Program-made: the position numbers and the translations under genes | NCBI RefSeq assembly: GCF_033954835.1 | Contig: NZ_CP121471.1 | Location: 1,730,501-1,794,500, forward strand | Source of the DNA: Thiorhodovibrio frisius | Lineage (GTDB): Bacteria > Pseudomonadota > Gammaproteobacteria > Chromatiales > Chromatiaceae | DNA: 64,000 nt | Direction of reading: 5' to 3' | The notes under the pieces: generated by a model | Told to the model about the DNA's origin: nothing | Databases searched by the model: none | The model's input: only the letters and a program-made list of their open reading frames with translations | In this document: in pieces, positions 1 through 10,155 of the stretch | How the letters are laid out: each line of letters begins with the position of its first letter | How positions within the stretch are numbered: position 1 is the stretch's first letter

Positions 1-122
1 GAGGAGGGGGCAGTTCGAGTATCGACAGGGCTCACAGAAGGCGTTTCCTAATGCCTCTTTCTTCCACAATGATCCTGCAGATAGAAAGCCGACGGGCGAC
101 ACAGTCGGGTTGCGATCTCGTC

Positions 123-196
123 CCAGCCAGATTGACCAGCCAGATTGACCAGCCAGATTGACCAGATAGGTCAAACGCAAACGCAAACGCAAACGC
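123..196. repeat. Two adjacent short tandem repeat tracts
   Basis: A 13-bp unit (CCAGCCAGATTGA) occurs three times at 123-161 and a fourth copy starts before degrading. It is followed at 173-196 by four copies of the hexamer AAACGC. Both tracts lie downstream of the broken sulfatase, next to a hairpin. No coding role is apparent; the rest of 1-252 holds no gene I can support. Confidence 0.85.
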
Positions 197-224
197 GGGC
201 CGCTCCCTTCCAGGAGTGGCCCGC
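195..224 (-). terminator. Terminator-like hairpin downstream of the sulfatase
   Basis: GCGGGCCGCTCC (195-206) pairs with GGAGTGGCCCGC (213-224) across a 6-nt loop with a single G-T mismatch. On the minus strand it lies about 29 nt past the sulfatase stop codon. No run of T follows on that strand, so classical intrinsic termination is uncertain. Confidence 0.45.
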
Positions 225-252
225 GCGTTCCACGATCGGTTTCGCTAGTCGC

Positions 253-472
253 TTATTCGCGACCGGCTTCCACCTGCTTCAAACCTTCCTCCAGCTTCTT
301 GATCTCCTCCGGCGAAAGCACCGGCCGATCAACCTTGATCGTCAGCTTGTCCAACTCCGCGGTGAGAGGGAAGGGCGGCAGGTAGTCCGCGTCGTTGACG
401 CCCGTGATGGTGTCAGAGCCGATGTCGAAGCTCTCGTCCCATTGCAGGATGATCGGGATGGTCTTCTCCATC
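253..472 (-). pseudogene. 3' fragment of the IS-split arylsulfatase gene
   Basis: This piece encodes the last roughly 70 residues of the sulfatase whose body lies at 2229-4645. The translation begins MEKTIPIILQWDESF and contains the motif DIGSDT and an ADY motif typical of the C-terminal beta domain of large bacterial arylsulfatases. The sequence directly abuts the left end of the insertion sequence and shares its 9-bp target duplication. Joining 4645-2229 to 463-253 gives one continuous frame of 876 codons, so this is a severed tail and not a separate gene. It has no ribosome-binding site of its own. Confidence 0.9.
464..472. repeat. Left copy of the 9-bp target site duplication
   Basis: TTCTCCATC immediately precedes the left terminal inverted repeat of the insertion sequence and is repeated exactly at 2229-2237. 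A 9-bp duplication fits the ISKra4 subgroup as I know it. Confidence 0.92.
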
Positions 473-503
473 GGGTGCGGCTCCTTTAGAACGACGCTCA
501 GCG
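473..503 (+). repeat. Left terminal inverted repeat of the ISKra4-type element
   Basis: Begins GGGTGCGGCTCCTTTAGAAC and matches the reverse complement of 2198-2228 at about 27 of 31 positions. Confidence 0.9.
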
Positions 504-621
504 ACTAGAAAACAACAGCTTAACCAGCTAGAAACCTGAGGACAGGGAAGACAGGGCCTCCACTCGGGTGCGAAACTGAAGGGACGAAACTTTTGTCACG
601 GACCCTGAGGAGACCCTGTCG

Positions 622-2136
622 ATGCCATGCTACACGATTTCTTTGCCAAGCCTCGATTGCTACGAGGGGGCGATCGCGCAGTTCGTCCAACTGCTTGAGA
701 CGCTGAGCGGGGAGCAAGCCCAACATGCCACGCACGGGGAAATCGAAGCGCTGGTGCAACAGGGCGGCATGAAGCTGCTGTGTGAGATGGTCCAGTCGCA
801 CCTGGAACAAAGAGCGCGAGAGGAACCGCGGTATGCGTCCGTGATTGGCGCCGATGGTTATCCCCGGACCCATCATCGCGCCGGCTGTACCCGACTTCTG
901 GAGACCCGCTTTGGGGAAGTGACCGTCACGCGCCGGGGCTACGGTGCGCGGGGACTCCAGAGCGTCTTCCCCTTGGATGCTGAGCTGAATCTGCCCCCGG
1001 GCAGGTATTCCCATGGCCTGTGCGAGGTGCTGGCCGGTGAGGTCGTGAACAACTCCTTCGACGCCGCGCTTGCGGCACTCGAACAAGCCGGCGGCGGGAC
1101 GCTGGCCAAGCGCCAAGCCGAGGAGGTGGCCGTGCATCTGAGCCAGGACTTCGACGCCTTCTACGCCCAACCCTTTGTCCCCCAGGAGCCGAATGAAGCG
1201 AGCGAACGCCTCCTGATCATCAGTGCTGACGGCAAGGGCATCGTGATGCGCCCCAGCGATTTGCGCGAGGCCACCCGCAAGGCGCGCGAGCGCCAAGCGC
1301 ACAAGCAACAGACCCGGCTGAGTCCTGGGGAGAAAAAGCAGCGCAAACGCATGGCCACCGTCGCCTCGGTCTATGAGGTCGAGCCCTACCCACGCACCCC
1401 AGAGCAGATCCTTGATCCCAAACAAGCCCCCGCGGGCAAACGTCCCGAAGTCCAGAACAAACGCACCTGGGCACGCGTGGAGGCCGATCAGCGCACCGTC
1501 ATCGAGCAGGCGTTTGAGGAGGCCATGCGCCGCGACCCGGATCAGCACCGCCGCTGGGTGGTGCTCTGTGACGGTCAGGAAGATCTGCTGCGCCAAGTCA
1601 CAGCCGCGGCCGAGCGCTACAAGGTCGAGGTGGTGGTGATCCAGGACTTCATCCATGTGCTGGAATATCTGTGGAAAGCCGCGCATGCGCTCTTTCCCGA
1701 GACCCCCGCGGAGCGCGAGCAGTGGGTGATGGAGCGCGCCATGGCCATCCTCGAAGGTCGCGCCCACGACGTGGCCGTGGGACTGCGCCGCGCGGCAACG
1801 CGCAAGCAACTCGGCGAGACGGCGCGCAAACCCATCGATAAGGCGGCCGACTATATCGACAACAACCGCGAGCGCCTCGAATACGACCAAGCGCTTGCGC
1901 TGGGGCTGCCAATCGCCACTGGTGTGATCGAAGGCGCCTGTCGCCATCTCGTCAAAGATCGCATGGATCTCACCGGGGCGCGTTGGGGGCTGGCCCGCGC
2001 CGAGGCGATCCTGAAACTGCGCTCACTAAAGATCAGTGGGGACTTGCCGGCCTATCTTGCGTTTCACTTCGACGCTGAGCACCGACGCCACTATCCAGGA
2101 CCACCGATCCCGCTGGACTTGCCCGTGGCGGCATGA
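622..2136 (+). CDS. ISKra4-family transposase
   Basis: A 504-residue transposase that would catalyse movement of the surrounding element. The N-terminal part carries the family-typical stretch with GADGYPRTHHRAGC, then LDAELNLPPG and a KRQAEE motif. A DDE-type catalytic core is expected around the acidic residues of SADGKG (about residue 200), VLCDGQED (about 315) and the C-terminal GVIEGACRHLVKDR segment (about 435-450). The DDE assignment is from family knowledge. A ribosome-binding site (GAGGAG) lies upstream of the ATG. The gene fills nearly the whole element, and length and frame look intact, so it is probably functional. It runs opposite to the disrupted sulfatase. Confidence 0.93.
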   Translation: MPCYTISLPSLDCYEGAIAQFVQLLETLSGEQAQHATHGEIEALVQQGGMKLLCEMVQSHLEQRAREEPRYASVIGADGYPRTHHRAGCTRLLETRFGEVTVTRRGYGARGLQSVFPLDAELNLPPGRYSHGLCEVLAGEVVNNSFDAALAALEQAGGGTLAKRQAEEVAVHLSQDFDAFYAQPFVPQEPNEASERLLIISADGKGIVMRPSDLREATRKARERQAHKQQTRLSPGEKKQRKRMATVASVYEVEPYPRTPEQILDPKQAPAGKRPEVQNKRTWARVEADQRTVIEQAFEEAMRRDPDQHRRWVVLCDGQEDLLRQVTAAAERYKVEVVVIQDFIHVLEYLWKAAHALFPETPAEREQWVMERAMAILEGRAHDVAVGLRRAATRKQLGETARKPIDKAADYIDNNRERLEYDQALALGLPIATGVIEGACRHLVKDRMDLTGARWGLARAEAILKLRSLKISGDLPAYLAFHFDAEHRRHYPGPPIPLDLPVAA

Positions 2137-2197
2137 TGTCTCACTTGCGCCATCACCATCGACCGGAAACGTCGCCCGCAACCGCTGGATTCTGCGG

Positions 2198-2228
2198 CGC
2201 TTGGCGTCGTTCCAAAAGAGCCGCACCC
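2198..2228 (-). repeat. Right terminal inverted repeat of the ISKra4-type element
   Basis: Reverse complement begins GGGTGCGGCTCTTTTGGAAC, mirroring 473-503. The transposase stop lies about 60 bp inside. Confidence 0.9.
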
Positions 2229-2237
2229 TTCTCCATC
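2229..2237. repeat. Right copy of the 9-bp target site duplication
   Basis: TTCTCCATC, identical to 464-472. On the minus strand it encodes part of the MEK tripeptide of the sulfatase, which is why both gene pieces appear to contain MEK. Confidence 0.92.
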
Positions 2238-4645
2238 TTGATGGTCTGGACTTCCTTGCCATCGACCTTCAGCGTGCCAGTGCCCGAGCGTCCGATGCCG
2301 CTGAAGTTGTTGAAGGCCATGGTTTCCGCGCCGAGGCCGTCGTAGGAGAAGGCAAACTCGATGCTGTGCTCGCCGGCCGCGAGGGCCTCCGGTCCTTCCC
2401 ACTTGATGCGCTCCAGATCAAGCAGGTTCCATAGGAAGACCGGCTTGCCTTCGAGCAGGTAGAAGCCGAATCCAGCGAAACGCCCGCCCGAGGTCACGAT
2501 CATGCCCTCAGCTCCACCCTCGGGAACGGCAATGTCCGCGGTGATGCTGTAGGAGGTATTGAGCAGATAGGGCGCGTCACCCTGCGGCAAGCCGGTCATC
2601 GGTGAGGTGTAGACATACTCGTTGCGACCGGCGGTGAGGCTCGGACGCGGGGCCGCCACGCGGGCACCGACCGAGGCATCCAGCGGGAAGACTTGGTACT
2701 TCTTGGCTTCCGCAACGAACATCTTGCGCATCTCCTCCACCTTCTCCGGATGCTGTGCGGCGATGTCTTCGGACTGGTTCCAGCTGGTGGTTAGGTCGTA
2801 GAGCTGGAACACCTGGTTGTTCAGCGGATCAGGATTGGCTGAGGAAAAGGCATCCCAGGGCGCGCGGTCCACCTTGGTGCTCAAGAGCCAGCCGTCATGG
2901 TAGATCGCCCACTGGCCCATCATCTCGAAATACTGGGTGGTATGACGGGACGGTGCCTTGGCATTTTCGGCGTCGAAGGTGTAGGCGTAGCTGGTGCCTT
3001 CGATGGGTCTCTGCTTGATGCCATCCACGACCTCGGGGGCCGCGATGCCGGTGACTTCCAGGATGGTCGGCACGTGATCGATGACATGCATGAACTGCTC
3101 GCGCAGTGCGCCTTTGTCTTTGATGCGCGCCGGCCAGGTGATGACCATGTTCTGATTGATGCCGCCGAGTCGCGAGGCGTTCTGCTTGAACCAGTCGAAC
3201 GGCGTGTCGAAGGCCCAGGACCAGCCGGCCGACATGTGGTTGTAGGCAAGTTCGGTGCCCCATGCCTCGAAGAACTTCATCTGCACGTCCACCGGCGGCT
3301 TGACGCCATTGAAGAACGCGACCTCGCTGAAGGTGCCTTCCGGCCCGCCCTCGGCGCTGGTGCCGTTGTCGCCGTTCTGGTAGATGACGAGCGTGTTGTC
3401 GAGTCTGCCGAGGTCCTCGAAATGCTGGATCACGCGTCCAATTTCATGGTCGCTGTAGGCGACGAAGGCGGCAAACACCTCGGCCTGGCGGATAAAGAGC
3501 TTCTTCGCATCGTCCGAGAGCTCGTCCCAGGGCGTCAGGATGTCCTTCGGCCAGGGGGTCAGTTCCTGATCCGGCGGAATCACGCCGAGTTTCTTTTGAT
3601 TCTCGAAGATCCGTTCGCGGAGCTTCTCGTAACCGTCGTCGAAGAGGTGCATCGCGCTGATCTTGTCCACCCACTCTTTGGTCGGATGGTGCGGCGCGTG
3701 CGAGGCGCCGGGGCAGTAGTGGAGGAAGATCGGCTGTGTGGGGTCGGTCTGGTGAATCCGGTCCATCCAGGCGATGGCGTCGTCGGCCATCGCGGTGATC
3801 AGGTTCCAGCTTGGCTCTTCGCCGGTGACTGGCCAGATCGCCGCCTTCGGATCGGACCGATCCATCTTCAGGGTGCCCTCGTGACCAATCCAGGGATAGA
3901 TCTGCGTGGTGTTGCGGAAGAGATTCGGCCCCCATTGGTTGGCATCGCCGCCGACGAAGCCGTAGAAGTAGTCGAAGCCCATGCCGGTCGGCCACTGGTT
4001 GAACGGCCCGGCCTGGCTGGCCTCGTAGGTTGGCGTGTTGTGATCCTTGCCGAACCACGACGTCGCATAGCCGTTGTCGCGCAGGATGCGCCCGATGGTC
4101 GCGTTGTCGGCGCCGATGACGCTGTTGTAACCGGGGAATCCGGTTGCCTGCTCGGCGATGACGCCGAAGCCGACCGAGTGGTGGTTGCGCCCGGTGATGA
4201 GCGCGGCGCGGGTCGGTGAGCAAAGCGATGTGGAGAAAATACGGTTGTAGCGCAGTCCGTTCTCGGCGATCCGGTCCATCGACGGCGTTGGGATGACGCC
4301 GCCGAAGGTGCTGGGCACGCCGAAGCCGGCGTCGTCGGTCAGGATGAGCAGGATGTTCGGCGCATCCTTGGGCGGCACGATGCGCGGTGCCCACCATTGC
4401 TTGGATTGCAGCGCGTCGTCCTTGATCACTCCGCCAAAGGCAGGCTGGGGCGCGGGCAATTGGTTACCCGAGATAGTGGTGGTCGCGCTGGGTGAACCCA
4501 GGGTGCCGGTGATCTGGGGCGCTGGACCGTCCGCCCCAGTGTTGGCGGCCTGGCCCGCGCCGGAGGCAAGGCTAAGCGATGCCAACAATAAAACAAAACG
4601 ATGCCGCCAGTTAGCTGGTGGCCGTTTGAAAAACGCGATTTGCAT
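2229..4645 (-). pseudogene. Arylsulfatase, main part, interrupted by the IS
   Basis: Encodes about 805 residues of a secreted type I sulfatase, which hydrolyses sulfate esters in the periplasm. The chosen ATG at 4645 has a GAGGAG ribosome-binding site and opens a signal peptide (KRPPANWRHRFVLLLASLSLASG). NILLILTDDAGFG is the metal-binding start of the alkaline-phosphatase fold. C142-S-P-T-R146, in SLCSPTRAALITGR, is the formylglycine maturation site. Translation of the broken gene would read 24 IS-encoded codons and stop at 2153, losing the last 70 or so residues. Restored length would be 875 residues, normal for this large family. The truncated product could still fold, but I treat it as inactivated. 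Confidence 0.92.
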
Positions 4646-4747
4646 CTCGAACGCTCCTCTATAGGGTGGGCTTGAACCGGCGATTGTGCCGGTTCCATCC
4701 CGTCGCGCCTTGTCATTTTGCGACAAGCCGCCCGCTGCGATGCAAAA

Positions 4748-5393
4748 TTATCGCAACGGCAAGGATGCGCGCCAGGCGCCCGGCGAGACGCCCGACCAGC
4801 GCTTGAAGGCGCGCGTGAAGGCGGAGGCGTCGGCGTAGTCGAGTGACGCGGCGATGTCGGCGATGGGCAGGCTGGTGTCGCGCAGTAACTGTCGGGCAAC
4901 ATCGTAACGGGCTTCCTCGATCAAGATCTTGAAGCTCGTGCCATGCGCTTTTAGCCGTCGATTCAGCGTGCGCCGGTGCAGCGCGAACAAGCGTGCGACA
5001 TGAGCCAGGGAGGTGTCGCCAGGCGCGGCGCCCAGAATCAAGACTTGCCGCAGCACGCGGCGCAGGTGTGCGACCAGGTCTCCGGCCCACTGCGATCAGC
5101 CCAAGCACCTCGAGGTCGACCTGTTCCCCGAGCAGGTGCCCAAACCATGGGCAAGCGCTGCGTTCGGCGCAGAGAGCCAGCAATCGGCCGATGGCGGCGA
5201 ACGGAACCCGATGCTCAGGATCATCGAACCAGACCGGGTCGAATCCCGCCTCAATGAGAATCGGCGCTGGATCCAAGCCAAATCCGGTGAGCAGGCTCGG
5301 GACGGGCAGCATGGGCGCCATGCGCAGCGATCCTTCCCGCACCAACGGCGGATCAGTCGATGTAAAGGAGATCGGAACCTGTGCTTTTGGCAT
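4748..5393 (-). pseudogene. AraC-family regulator with an internal deletion and frameshift
   Basis: The first part (from ATG at 5393, MPKAQVPISF) encodes roughly 100 residues of the Arabinose_bd/OruR-type ligand domain, up to LEVLGLIAV near 5095. The reading frame then shifts. The downstream frame gives the end of the linker (AGDLVAHLRRVLRQV) and a complete two-helix-turn-helix AraC domain (FALHRRTLNRRL, then YADASAFTRAFKRWSG) ending at 4748. Full members are about 340 residues, so some 130 residues are missing at the junction. The gene sits just upstream of and parallel to the broken sulfatase, so it may once have regulated it. An internal start near 5056 could yield a free HTH domain, but I have no evidence for that. 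Confidence 0.82.
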
Positions 5394-5720
5394 GAGGAGA
5401 GCGCCCAGCGGGTGGCGTGATTTGCGCCAATTCTGACATGGCGGCGGTGGGGGCAATCCGGTATAGGGGGCAAAGATTATTCGGATAAATCTGGGTGAGA
5501 TAGAGTAAGCGATAACAGCACCTACCTGGAGCATTCGAATTGTGAAACATGCTTCACGATTGATGGCAACTCCCGGAGTTCCAGATGCACGCGCCCCAAG
5601 CTGTCCGCTTGGCGCGAAATGGTTAGTCGTAACTCCTGGTGATACGGCACTATTCGAACGTCATTTCCCGAATTCCCGGATCCACGAGAGGAGCCGGGTC
5701 GGGTAAGGGGGTCGGTAAGT

Positions 5721-6521
5721 TTGAGCGAGTTCAAAATGAAAGTGGCTAAGCGGGATACCGACGAGGGCAACCTACTTGTGCTGGCTGTGCTGGCAAGTCT
5801 GATCGGCCTTGGTGCGGGGCTGATTGGCGGCCTGTTTCGGCTGTCATTGCAATGGGCAGATGCGGAACGGAACGCGCTGATCGGATGGGCCCATGGGCAC
5901 TCGTGGCTCGGGTTCGCGGCCATTGTCGGAGGGGCTGCGTCAGCCACCTGTATTGCGGCATTTCTGGTGCGACGGCTTGTGCCGACCGCAGCGGGCAGCG
6001 GGATCCCGCATATCGAGGGCGTACTCAAGGGCGGGCTCACGCCTGCGCCGTTGCTCCTTGTCCCGATCAAATTCGTCGGCGGCGTGCTTGCAATCGGGTC
6101 CGGCCTGGCTCTTGGGCGAGAAGGCCCGAGCGTTCAGATGGCGGTCAGCCTGGCGCATTGGGTTGGACAGACCTTCCGGCGCACCCAGGCTGATTGCCGG
6201 GTATTGATGGCCGGTGCGGGCGGTGCCGGCTTGGCAACCGCGTTCAATGCGCCACTGGCCGGGGCGATCTTCGTGCTCGAGGAATTGGTCGGACGCTTCG
6301 ATCCCAGAATCGCTGTGGTCGCCTTGGGCGCCTCTGCCAGCGCCATCAGCGTTGCGCGTTTGCTGCTCGGGGACGCAACTGACTTTGTGTTGCCTGATGT
6401 GACCGCCGGCGGCATCGTGATCAAGCCGTTCTACATCCTTCTCGGCCTTTTCACCGGGGGATTGGCCGTTTTTTACAACCGCAGCATGTCCGGCGGGTGG
6501 CGTGGACGGCCCCGATTGTGA
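5721..6521 (+). pseudogene. ClC-type chloride channel/antiporter, 3'-truncated
   Basis: ClC proteins move Cl- across the inner membrane, often in exchange for H+. About 250 recognisable residues are present. They include the AAGSGIPHIEG motif (Cl- binding), GREGPSVQ with the gating glutamate, and FNAPLAGAIFVLEEL. Several hydrophobic helices are visible from residue 18 onward. Bacterial members have 400-470 residues. Here the frame leaves the family after VFYNRSM and runs into unrelated sequence, so the C-terminal helices, including the second Cl--binding region, are missing. The start may be the TTG at 5721 or the ATG at 5736. A stable channel is unlikely. Confidence 0.8.
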
Positions 6522-6640
6522 AATAGAGCCGGGGCTCTGGATTGATATTGATGCCCGCCTTATCCCGTGCGAGCCGCTCTAGGGTATCGGGTTGCTTGGC
6601 GGTGGCATCGTCGCCTGCTGAGCGAGAGGACCCCTCAGGA

Positions 6641-7000
6641 TCAGGCTCGATGATCCCGATTTCTCCCGTTGTTCTGATCAGTTAGCGGAAACTCCTCGAT
6701 CGGCGCAGGGCGGCCGAAGAGGTAGCCCTGGAAATGCTCGCAGCCGTGGTTGAGCAAAAAGGCGCGTTGTTCCAGGGTTTCGACGCCTTCCGCAATCACA
6801 TTCAGTCCCAGCGACTGACTCATGGCCAGTACCGCGCGCACGATGGCGGCGTCGTTTTGATCGTGCGCGAGGTCGCGCACAAACGATTGGTCGATCTTCA
6901 CCTGATCGAGCGGCAGCCGCTTGAGATAGGACAGCGAGGAGTAGTCGGTCCCGAAGTCATCGAGCGAGAAGCCGAGGCCGAGCTCCTTCAGGTTGCGCAT
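6641..7000 (-). pseudogene. Remnant of an EAL-domain phosphodiesterase gene
   Basis: Encodes only the C-terminal half of an EAL domain: [20 protein letters not shown], then [21 protein letters not shown] and an [14 protein letters not shown] end. The EAL motif itself and the first catalytic acidic residues are absent, and no start codon fits. The stretch resembles but does not duplicate the EAL domain of the next gene (DDFGTD here, DDFGTG there), so it derives from a different gene. It cannot encode a working c-di-GMP phosphodiesterase. Confidence 0.85.
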
Positions 7001-7244
7001 GCAAGGCCGGGACCATTTCATTGATGTTGCTGCTCTTGGTGTAGGCGTGCAGCTCAATCCAGACGCTATCCAGGCCATAGTTGGCCGGACCCAGACAGGT
7101 CTTCTCCATGACCAGCAAACTCTGAGCGCCGATGAGTGCCTTGGTCTCCTCAATGTCCTGGACCAGGTCGTCGCTGCCTTTGATCGGCTGTGTTGGCGAG
7201 CCAGCAAGCAAGGAAAACCGGGAGCGAGAGCAGGTGATAAGAAG
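7001..7244 (-). other. Short unassigned stretch with residual coding character
   Basis: A minus-strand frame from about 7211 gives a plausible peptide ([19 protein letters not shown], later [12 protein letters not shown]) that I cannot assign. It runs out of frame into the EAL remnant. It may be the tail of another deleted gene, fused by the same rearrangement. Confidence 0.35.
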
Positions 7245-9809
7245 TCATTTGTTGAGATCGTGCGTGACTTGCGCAGCAGACAAGACCGTCGCCACCATCT
7301 GCTGCAAGCGGCTGAGTCGATCAAGAATCTGGCCCTTGAGTGCCAGCAATTCATCGCACGCCCCACTCAGAGACTCGGACTCGCCGCCGTCGCTCAGGCG
7401 AATGATTTCGGTGCCGACCTCATGAATACGCCGGTGGATGGCGTCGATCTCCTGGTATTCGGGTAAGTGACCGTAGCGCTTTTTTCCCTCTCCCGCGTAC
7501 CAGACACCAAAACGGCAAAGGCCAGGGTTCTCAAGCTCTTCTCGTGACATGTCAATGTCTGCGCCCTTGGCTGAACCGATGACCCGCTGGACCCATTTGA
7601 TATGTTCATACTGGGCCAGCAGGAGCGGCATATCGATGCCGTCCCATTCATTCCGGGCCAAGTGATCCCATTTCCAGTCCGGTGTGAAGGCTCGCGTCCA
7701 GCCCGCCACCTCGGCTGCCGGCATGGGGTAACTGATCCCATAACCCTGGGCGCAATCGCAACCAAAGTGCATCAGGAGCACCCCGTGTTCCGCCGTCTCA
7801 ACACCCTCGGCGATCACCCGCTTATTGAAGGCACTGGCTAGCCCGATGACGCCTTCAATAATGGCCAGATCTTCCTGATCGTCGAGCATGTCGCGGACGA
7901 ACGACTGATCGATCTTCAGTGTTTCGGCTGGCAACTGTTTGAGATAACTGAGTGACGAATAGCCGGTGCCGAAATCGTCAAGCGCGAAGGTGACGCCCAT
8001 GGCCTGACAGGCGGCCATCACTTCGCGCATCATGTCGACATCCTCCAGAGCGGTGCTTTCGAGGATTTCGAGTTCCAGCAGATGCGCGGGCACATCCGGG
8101 TGCTCGTCCAGGATCGCCCGCAGACGCGCCACAAAATCGATGTGCTGAAATTGACGCGCGGCGATATTGACACTGACGGCCATCGGGTGGCCGTTGAGCG
8201 CCCACTGTTCCATCTGTCCCAACGCCTCATGCAAGACCCACTCGCCGATATCCACGATCATCTGGGATTTCTCCACGAGCGGCAAAAACTCCATCGGCCC
8301 TAGGAGCCCCCGCTCGGGGTGCTGCCAGCGGATCAGGGCCTCCATGCCCACGACCTCACCGGTGCGCATATTCACCTTGGGTTGATAATAAAGCCGGAAT
8401 TCGCCGTGCTGCAGGGCTTCGCGGATGCGATCAAGCTCACGGTGCTGATCGCGAAGCTCCCTGGCCGCGTCCTGATCGAACAGATGATAGCGATTACGGC
8501 CCTGCTGCTTGGCGAGATACATGGCTTGGTCGGCATGTCGCAGCAGAGTGTCCGGGTCGGAATCGTCGAATGGATACAGGGTGACGCCAATGCTGGCCGA
8601 GACACCCAGGTCGATGCCGTTGGTCCGGAAGGGCTTGGCCACGGCATCGAAGACCCGCTGGAGGATCATCTCTACCTCTTCGGCATTATCGAGTTCGGCA
8701 AGCAGGAGCACGAATTCGTCGCCCCCTAGGCGCGCGACCGTATCGCCGCCGCGCAGGGTCCCCCGCAGGCGATTGGCGATCTCGATCAGGAGCCGGTCGC
8801 CGATCTCATGGCCGTGCCGGTCATTGACGAGCTTGAAACCGTCGAGATCGAGAAAGCAGATAGCGACCAGCCGCTCGAAGCGCTTGGCGTTGGATAGTGT
8901 CTGATGGAGACGCTCGGCTAGGAGCACCCGGTTGGGCAGATCGGTCAAGGCATCGTAATGGGCTAGCGCCTCCAGGCGCTGCTGCGTATTTTTAAGGTCT
9001 GTGATGTCGATGAACATGCCGACATAGTGCGTGACCTCGCGAGCCCTGTTCGTGACCGCGTTGATATGGAGAATTTCCGGATAGACTTCACCGGATTTCT
9101 TGCGGTTCCATATCTCCCCCTGCCACTGACCGGTTTCATGTAGTCGACTCCACAGATCCTGATAAAAGGACGCCTCTTGCAGACCCGATTTGAGCAGGGC
9201 GGGCGTCTGTCCCAGCGCTTCCTCGCGCGAGTAGCCCGTCACCCTGGTAAAGGAGGCGTTGACATCGAGAATGCTGGCCTTGGGATCCGTGATGACAATT
9301 CCTTCCTGCGAATGCTCAAAGACGCTGGCAACTAACCGGAGTTTTCGATCTGCGAGCTTGCTTTCGGTCATGTCGCGCAGGGTTTCAACGGCGCCAATGA
9401 CCCGGCCCGTCTCGTCCCGAATCAGCCCGGCGTCGATCGACAGGTAGAGTTCGCTGCCAAGCAGCGGCATGACGCACCAGTTCTCGGCATGGGCGGCGAA
9501 TGCCTGACCCGGACGGGCCTCATGGCTGTCATAGAAATGACCGATTTCACCGGCACGTTCCTGGACGATCAGGTCGACCAGACAGGGGCGCGGCTCGCCG
9601 TAGAAGGCGCGCCAATGTTCCCGCGTGCCCAGGACTTCCTCAGCGGCCATGCCCGTCAGGCGTTCGCACGCCTCGTTCCAGACGATGACATTGCACTCGG
9701 CGTCGAGAACGAAGGTCGGGATCACCAACTGCTGGACCAACTTGACAGCAAACCCCTGTCCTTCTGACGATTTTTCCCTCTGGAAATCAGATGATTTAGT
9801 CTTGGACAT
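7245..9809 (-). CDS. PAS-PAS-GGDEF-EAL-CZB signalling protein
   Basis: An 854-residue protein predicted to make and/or break cyclic di-GMP. Domain order: PAS at about 22-150, a second PAS at about 155-280, GGDEF with the intact motif at 362-366 ([11 protein letters not shown]), and EAL with E490-A-L ([10 protein letters not shown]) plus the downstream catalytic signatures [20 protein letters not shown] and IAEGVET. The last 125 residues look like a CZB zinc-binding domain ([10 protein letters not shown], then CRFGVWY, then two histidines in [10 protein letters not shown]). There are no membrane segments, so it should be cytoplasmic. Both enzymatic motifs are intact. CZB domains in other proteins sense zinc or hypochlorous acid; that role is inference here. 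Confidence 0.92.
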   Translation of the reverse strand: MSKTKSSDFQREKSSEGQGFAVKLVQQLVIPTFVLDAECNVIVWNEACERLTGMAAEEVLGTREHWRAFYGEPRPCLVDLIVQERAGEIGHFYDSHEARPGQAFAAHAENWCVMPLLGSELYLSIDAGLIRDETGRVIGAVETLRDMTESKLADRKLRLVASVFEHSQEGIVITDPKASILDVNASFTRVTGYSREEALGQTPALLKSGLQEASFYQDLWSRLHETGQWQGEIWNRKKSGEVYPEILHINAVTNRAREVTHYVGMFIDITDLKNTQQRLEALAHYDALTDLPNRVLLAERLHQTLSNAKRFERLVAICFLDLDGFKLVNDRHGHEIGDRLLIEIANRLRGTLRGGDTVARLGGDEFVLLLAELDNAEEVEMILQRVFDAVAKPFRTNGIDLGVSASIGVTLYPFDDSDPDTLLRHADQAMYLAKQQGRNRYHLFDQDAARELRDQHRELDRIREALQHGEFRLYYQPKVNMRTGEVVGMEALIRWQHPERGLLGPMEFLPLVEKSQMIVDIGEWVLHEALGQMEQWALNGHPMAVSVNIAARQFQHIDFVARLRAILDEHPDVPAHLLELEILESTALEDVDMMREVMAACQAMGVTFALDDFGTGYSSLSYLKQLPAETLKIDQSFVRDMLDDQEDLAIIEGVIGLASAFNKRVIAEGVETAEHGVLLMHFGCDCAQGYGISYPMPAAEVAGWTRAFTPDWKWDHLARNEWDGIDMPLLLAQYEHIKWVQRVIGSAKGADIDMSREELENPGLCRFGVWYAGEGKKRYGHLPEYQEIDAIHRRIHEVGTEIIRLSDGGESESLSGACDELLALKGQILDRLSRLQQMVATVLSAAQVTHDLNK

Positions 9810-10155
9810 GCGGACGCTTGCTCTGTGGTCTCGGATTGGTGAACGGATGGTCAGGATGCTGCGGACGCAATCATTCCCCTCTTAGGGGCATCTTAACCGC
9901 CAGACCGGAATCAAACGAATGGGTTTCACGGCAGTTTATACGGCTGACGGGTATGACGCCCCGAGATTATAATGATTGCCCAGCCTGAAGCTCCGCCATT
10001 TGGCGCAAAGTGGTCAGACCGAGGCGATCAAACCTGGCAACATCCAAGCGCAATCGCATCGTGCCGATTAACGTCCGGGTCAGCCCTAAGAAGCCACTCC
10101 AAGATTCGCCGGGGTCAGGCCAGTAATTAGAACCATTTGGAAAGAGATAAATACA
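9810..10155. other. Intergenic region between divergent genes
   Basis: 346 bp separating the minus-strand c-di-GMP gene from the plus-strand LysM gene. It must contain promoters for both. I see no convincing structural RNA, repeat or additional gene in it. Confidence 0.5.

Larger units (their letters stand above)
473..2228 (+). mobile_element. Complete ISKra4-family insertion sequence (1756 bp)
   Basis: The element has a single transposase gene, imperfect terminal inverted repeats of about 31 bp (473-503 and 2198-2228, both ends beginning GGGTGCGGCTC), and a perfect 9-bp target duplication outside them. It sits inside the arylsulfatase gene near its 3' end. Perfect duplication, intact transposase and well-matched ends suggest a recent and possibly still mobile insertion. 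The family assignment comes from the transposase and the duplication length; the exact element was not identified. Confidence 0.93.

Noticed and set aside
123-161. Short 13-bp repeats as a possible CRISPR remnant
   Set aside because: Units are contiguous, without spacers, and too short; there are no cas genes in the window.
520-1947. Long minus-strand open frame (475 codons) across the transposase gene
   Set aside because: Antisense shadow of the ISKra4 transposase, caused by high GC content; no family resemblance or ribosome-binding site.
2897-4219. 440-codon plus-strand frame opposite the sulfatase
   Set aside because: Antisense of a clear sulfatase with a formylglycine motif; composition is that of a mirrored coding frame.
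4713-5534. Single 273-codon minus-strand frame as an intact regulator
   Set aside because: Only the first third after 5393 resembles AraC regulators; the HTH domain is in another frame, so this is a frameshifted pseudogene.
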